NCBI GenBank assembly: GCA_009787915.1
Contig: WQSK01000039.1
Location: 1 to 9,153 of the forward strand
DNA length: 9,153 nt
DNA from: Bacillota bacterium
Lineage (GTDB): Bacteria > Bacillota > Clostridia > Christensenellales > UBA1242
Direction: 5' to 3'
The notes under the pieces are model-generated. The model did not search any database, was not told where the DNA came from, and was given only the letters and a program-made list of their open reading frames with translations. The translations under genes were made by a program, and so were the position numbers. Shown here piece after piece: positions 5,797 through 9,153 of this stretch; the first letter of the stretch is position 1; the number at the start of each line of letters is the position of its first letter.

Positions 5797-5820
5797 TTGG
5801 GCAATGCGTTGGTATATGCT
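5792..5820 (+). promoter_or_regulatory. Promoter of the secDF unit, short leader
   Basis: TTGACT (5792-5797), 17-base spacer, TATGCT (5815-5820), then 17 bases to the ATG at 5838. The predicted leader is only about 11 bases and contains no strong Shine-Dalgarno (only TTGGTGA). Confidence 0.6.
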
Positions 5821-5837
5821 TTAGTCTGTATTGGTGA

Positions 5838-7235
5838 ATGATGACAAAAAGAGGGGCGATAATTAAGTTCTGTGTAATTGGGTTGCTGACCGCAGTTGGG
5901 GTAGCAATGATTTTTGTCAACTTCAGAGTTCCTTTTACAACCACACGCTTTAACGGTTTCGCAGGTGCAATTGAATCGCGCATGGGGATTGACCTTGTGG
6001 GTGGAATTTTGGCTGTGTTTGATGTCGAGCCCCAGAACCCAGGTGACCCGCACCCCGATGAAACGGCTGTCCGTGCGACAAGAACACGTTTGGAAAACGC
6101 ACTTAACAGTGCAGGGTTTGTAGAAGCAACGGTTCAAATCCAAGGCGAGGGACGAAATGCAAGAATACGTGTAGAGGTTCCAGGTCTTGACGAGGCGGAT
6201 GAGATTTTTGCCGCAATCGGTGACCCCGCGACTTTGGACTTTAGGCTAAGCCCAACCGATATACACGTAGTTGCCGCGGATATAAGTTCTGTTGCTATAC
6301 ACCAAGGTGCAAATTTTGAATGGGGTGTTTTGCTTACATTTACAAACGAGGGCGGTCGGAACTTTAGAAACATGATTCAACAAGTTGGTCAAGGCGGTAC
6401 GACCTATATATATCGGAATGGGCAACAATGGCGACCAATCAACGTCCAAGACACCGCTGCGGGTGCAAACAATACGACTTTTATAACGCTTGGCGGTCAT
6501 AGGGATGGTTCGGGTGCGCCTGCAACACGTCGTTGTGCCGAGGATTTCCAACTGCAAATTGAATCGGGTCTTTTCGAGGTCAGATTACAGATTTCGGAAA
6601 CAAGCAATATCCCCCAAACCCTCGGGGAAGGTGCACTTACAGGGAGTTTGATTGCCCTCATCGTAGGGATTGTTTTCATGTTCTTGTTTATGTTCTTTAG
6701 ATACGGTGACCTTGGGCTTTTGTCCAACTTGTCGCTGATTATTTACATGGTTTTGTTTATGGGTGCACTTGCGATTGTGCCTGCGGTGCAATTGACCCTG
6801 CCTGGTATTGCGGGGATTATAATATCCCTTGCCATGGCGGTGGATGCGAACATTATTATTTTCGAGGCTATGAAAGACGAATATCGAAGTGGCAAGCGTA
6901 TGTCCGTGTCGGTGCAAAATGGTTTTAGAAAATCCCTCTGGACGATTTTCGACGCGAACATCACGACAATAGTCGGTGCCACCGTGTTGTTTTTCTTAGG
7001 AACGGGTCCGATACAAGGTTTTGCTATAACACTTATGCTTGGTGTTATTATTTCGATGTATTGCTCTTTGGTTCTTACGAGGTCGTTTGCGAAACTTTAC
7101 CTTCGCATTAACCCGAACAACCCAAAGCGTTTGCGCCTTGTGAACACAAATCCGTACATTGCCGAAACTGGCACGGTTTCTGAAACACCAAAGCCGACAG
7201 TCAAACGAAAATTGAACCTTGGGGGTAGCAAATGA
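5838..7235 (+). CDS. secD: Protein translocase subunit SecD
   Basis: SecD works with SecF beside SecYEG, using the proton gradient to pull exported proteins across the membrane. The 465 residues show an N-terminal membrane helix (about 11-29), the conserved GIDLVGG (50-56) at the start of the periplasmic/extracellular P1 domain, and a large soluble region to about 265. A bundle of membrane helices follows (about 268-420). LPGIAGIIISLAMAVDANIIIFE (321-343) is the SecD hallmark and contains Asp336, the membrane aspartate implicated in proton flow. A polar, basic tail ends the chain. Two adjacent ATGs (5838, 5841) could start it. The stop overlaps secF as ATGA. SecD and SecF are separate here, unlike the fused SecDF of Bacillus subtilis. 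Confidence 0.95.
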   Translation: MMTKRGAIIKFCVIGLLTAVGVAMIFVNFRVPFTTTRFNGFAGAIESRMGIDLVGGILAVFDVEPQNPGDPHPDETAVRATRTRLENALNSAGFVEATVQIQGEGRNARIRVEVPGLDEADEIFAAIGDPATLDFRLSPTDIHVVAADISSVAIHQGANFEWGVLLTFTNEGGRNFRNMIQQVGQGGTTYIYRNGQQWRPINVQDTAAGANNTTFITLGGHRDGSGAPATRRCAEDFQLQIESGLFEVRLQISETSNIPQTLGEGALTGSLIALIVGIVFMFLFMFFRYGDLGLLSNLSLIIYMVLFMGALAIVPAVQLTLPGIAGIIISLAMAVDANIIIFEAMKDEYRSGKRMSVSVQNGFRKSLWTIFDANITTIVGATVLFFLGTGPIQGFAITLMLGVIISMYCSLVLTRSFAKLYLRINPNNPKRLRLVNTNPYIAETGTVSETPKPTVKRKLNLGGSK

Positions 7236-8275
7236 AAAACCCAAAAGTAGTTTACAAAGATTTAATGGACAAAAACGACAAGATGTGGGCAAAGTTCCAT
7301 AGTCCTGAAACAAAAATCGCCGCCAAGGGCAAATGGTATGCTATTGCGCCTCTTGTTATTATTTTCATCGGTCTTATTTTGTTGTCTATACCATCTGTTG
7401 GTTTTAATTTGGGGCTTGAGTTCACGGGTGGTGGTGTTGTCGAAGCCACAAACTTTACGGGCGACGATGCAAGGCAGGACCGTTATGATGCGCGCGAGGC
7501 GGTGGAGAGATATTTGCGTGAAAACAATATTTCTTTTGAAATCCGTATGCCTGAGGCGACCGAAACGGGTCTTGGTCTGACCGTTATGTTCCAGTTGCGC
7601 GGCGGTGTGGATATGGAAGAAACAGGCAATGAAATCAGGCGCCTTATTGGGGCAGACGGGCGCACGGTTGATATCAGGAACGCGGAACAAATTTCCGCCA
7701 CCGCTTCGGGCGAGCGTATCATGATGACATTTATCTCTATCGCAGTGACCCTTATCGCGATTTTGATTTATATGTTGTTCCGATTCAAATTCACAAGCGG
7801 TGTCGCCGCAATGATTGGTCTTATCCACGACGCGTTGGTTGTGTGTGCGCTTGTTATAATATTTAGGATTCAGGTGAACTATAGTTTCGTGGCGGCACTT
7901 ATTACAATGGTGGTTTATTCGCTTAACAACACGATTGTTCTGTTCGACCGAATTAGGCGCAAGGAAAAAGTCCTCCGTGATTCAGGTGCCAAAATTGAAC
8001 CAGAAGCAGTTGTGGACAGCGCAATCAAAGAAACATTCGCACGTACGGTTTCGACGACGCTCACAACAATGGTTCCAGTTTTGGCAATGTCGTTCATCGG
8101 TGTGCCATTGATTCGCGAATTCGCACTACCGATTTTCTTTGGACTTGTGGCAGGGACGTTTAGTACAATTTTTGTTACAACGGCACTTTATGTTAGGTTT
8201 GAAAACTATCGTCTTGCGAAATCAAAACACAAAAAAGTCCAAGAACGCATGGGCAACCTTGTCGCACCAGAATAA
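7232..8275 (+). CDS. secF: Protein translocase subunit SecF
   Basis: A 347-residue partner of SecD in the SecDF complex. After a polar N-terminus comes a membrane helix (about 36-53), then GLEFTGGG (61-68), the SecF counterpart of GIDFTGG. The P4 soluble domain spans about 70-160, and five C-terminal membrane helices run from about 163. FRFKFTSGVAAMIGLIHDALV and YSLNNTIVLFDRIRRKEK are diagnostic. In the latter the usual YSxND is YSLNN: codon 233 is AAC (7928-7930), where the family has an aspartate in the proposed proton path. The partner arginine in TFARTVSTTLTT (Arg271) is kept. The start overlaps the secD stop, with GGGGGT 7 bases upstream, so translation is coupled. The family assignment is secure despite the substitution. 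Confidence 0.95.
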   Translation: MKNPKVVYKDLMDKNDKMWAKFHSPETKIAAKGKWYAIAPLVIIFIGLILLSIPSVGFNLGLEFTGGGVVEATNFTGDDARQDRYDAREAVERYLRENNISFEIRMPEATETGLGLTVMFQLRGGVDMEETGNEIRRLIGADGRTVDIRNAEQISATASGERIMMTFISIAVTLIAILIYMLFRFKFTSGVAAMIGLIHDALVVCALVIIFRIQVNYSFVAALITMVVYSLNNTIVLFDRIRRKEKVLRDSGAKIEPEAVVDSAIKETFARTVSTTLTTMVPVLAMSFIGVPLIREFALPIFFGLVAGTFSTIFVTTALYVRFENYRLAKSKHKKVQERMGNLVAPE

Positions 8276-8304
8276 TAAGTAAAAATTCTCTCATATGAAT
8301 TAAG

Positions 8305-9153
8305 GTGACCGAGTTTTTTGGCGAACTTTGGGATGTTTATGCCGCGGTTTTTTCATCGTTTTTTTCGACACTCCCAATGGTAGCCTTGATGTTGGCTATT
8401 GTCAGTATGTTTCAAAACAGTGGGTTTGTCCTCGGGTTTGGGTGTACGACGCTTGGGGTGACCGCGTGCGGCGGAGGCAAGTGCGGAAAACAAGGTTGCC
8501 CCGAGCCCGCCAACAACATGACCCGTGCCGATTACGACAAGGCCATTGTTCGCTTTATGACGTTCATACCGTGTGGTGCCAAGTTGCCCGTGTTTGTTTA
8601 TATCGTGTTCAAGATGCTCGGCTTTGGGTTGTTCGGGATTGTCTTTTTGTATCTGTTTGCGGTTATGGTTGGGGTTGTACTTGGCGGTTACAAAGTACTA
8701 ACTGTCCCGAAACTTAGAAACATAGGCGTTTGGGATTTTTTGAAACAAACTTTTTTTGACATAGCGCACTTTGTTTATAGGGTGTCAACCGCGCTGGTTT
8801 TCGTAATATTTGTGATACACCTTCTGGAGTATTTCGGATTGTTGCTAAGGGGTGCACGGTTTCTTGAACCGATATTCGTGCCAATCGGGCTGGGTAGTGC
8901 GGCGGTTATTGTGAGCCTCGCAATGGGGTTGATAGGAAAAGAAATGATTCTGGCCGCCATTATGGGTTTCGGGGTTTCGGCATTGGGCTTGACAACGGCG
9001 GGGATGATAAGTTTCGCCGTTTTTGTTGCGCTTTATACTCCGTGTGTGCCTGCGCTTTTGGCTATACGCCGTAGGTTTGGAACAAAATTCATGCTCTCGA
9101 CCGCGTGGATTAATTTCGCGGTTGCGTGGGGGATGGCTTTTGTTGTTTATAAC
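8305..9153 (+). CDS. FeoB-like membrane protein without GTPase domain (partial, open to right edge)
   Basis: From GTG 8305 the frame is open for 283 codons to the window end. The product matches the membrane part of the ferrous iron transporter FeoB: GFGC (44-47), FIPCGAKLPV (87-96, FeoB FMSCSARLPV), GLIGKEMIL (208-216, FeoB GFIAKEVV) and LYTPCVPALLAIRR (243-256). The last is a near-exact FeoB signature close to its C-terminus. The N-terminal G-protein domain is absent: the frame is closed by TGA at 8296-8298 and secF lies just upstream. Between the first two motifs is an insertion with Cys47, 55, 60 and 65 (spacing 7, 4, 4). The start codon is uncertain. TATGAA lies 5 bases upstream, there is no good -35, and the only purine run (AAGG) abuts the codon. 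It may move a metal ion or be a diverged Gate-domain transporter; iron specificity is not shown. Confidence 0.78.
   Translation, partial: MTEFFGELWDVYAAVFSSFFSTLPMVALMLAIVSMFQNSGFVLGFGCTTLGVTACGGGKCGKQGCPEPANNMTRADYDKAIVRFMTFIPCGAKLPVFVYIVFKMLGFGLFGIVFLYLFAVMVGVVLGGYKVLTVPKLRNIGVWDFLKQTFFDIAHFVYRVSTALVFVIFVIHLLEYFGLLLRGARFLEPIFVPIGLGSAAVIVSLAMGLIGKEMILAAIMGFGVSALGLTTAGMISFAVFVALYTPCVPALLAIRRRFGTKFMLSTAWINFAVAWGMAFVVYN

Noticed and set aside
7262..7828. Long minus-strand frame of 188 codons under secF
   Set aside because: Its composition (Cys/His/Asn-rich) is that of an antisense shadow, and secF on the other strand is unambiguous.
8276..8304. Possible terminator between secF and the FeoB-like gene
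   Set aside because: No stem or T-run is visible in these 29 bases; read-through from secF is possible.
8328..8717. Plus-strand frame of 129 codons near the FeoB-like gene
   Set aside because: It is rich in Cys, Trp and Arg as expected for a shifted frame; the overlapping frame carries conserved FeoB motifs throughout.

Overview
The window looks like a chromosomal segment of a Bacillota (Firmicutes)-type bacterium, probably an uncultured clostridium-like or bacillus-like lineage. The main clue is a DnaD/DnaB-family initiation protein directly followed by a DnaC/DnaI-type helicase loader, a pairing characteristic of this phylum. A PadR regulator and a zinc-ribbon membrane protein fit the same picture. 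GC content is moderate, coding density is very high, and standard stop codons (TAA, TGA) are used. No stretch over 300 bases lacks a gene, and I see no tRNA, rRNA, CRISPR array, insertion sequence or phage gene.

Layout, left to right. (1) 1-565, minus: a PadR-type repressor with an unusual Thr/Pro/Glu-rich tail, cut by the left edge. (2) 624-1295, plus: a YgjP/SprT-like zinc metallopeptidase, divergent from padR. (3) 1327-1770, plus: a small zinc-ribbon, two-helix membrane protein. (4) 4688-1753, minus: dapA, then the dnaD-like gene, then the dnaC/dnaI-like gene. These are packed with a 38-base overlap and a 1-base gap, and the last gene overlaps the end of (3) convergently. (5) 4727-5767, plus: a radical SAM protein followed by a 73-residue acidic peptide gene of unknown function. 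(6) 5838-8275, plus: secD and secF, overlapping by ATGA. (7) 8305-9153, plus: a FeoB-like membrane protein without a GTPase domain, cut by the right edge or ending just past it.

The most striking feature is how transcription units begin. Four genes (padR, the zinc-ribbon gene, the dnaD-like gene and the radical SAM gene) have a recognisable promoter whose -10 box ends only 5-8 bases before the start codon. The two best are TTGACT-17-TATACT. This predicts leaderless mRNAs. The metallopeptidase gene and perhaps the FeoB-like gene show weaker versions. Genes inside units (dnaC-like, the small peptide, secF) instead have purine-rich ribosome-binding sites or coupling overlaps.

Functionally most genes are housekeeping: replication initiation and helicase loading, lysine/diaminopimelate synthesis, and proton-driven help to Sec export. 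The parts that may be undescribed are the radical SAM/small peptide pair, the reduced cysteine-rich FeoB-like protein, a four-repeat DnaD-like protein, and a SecF in which a normally conserved membrane aspartate is asparagine.
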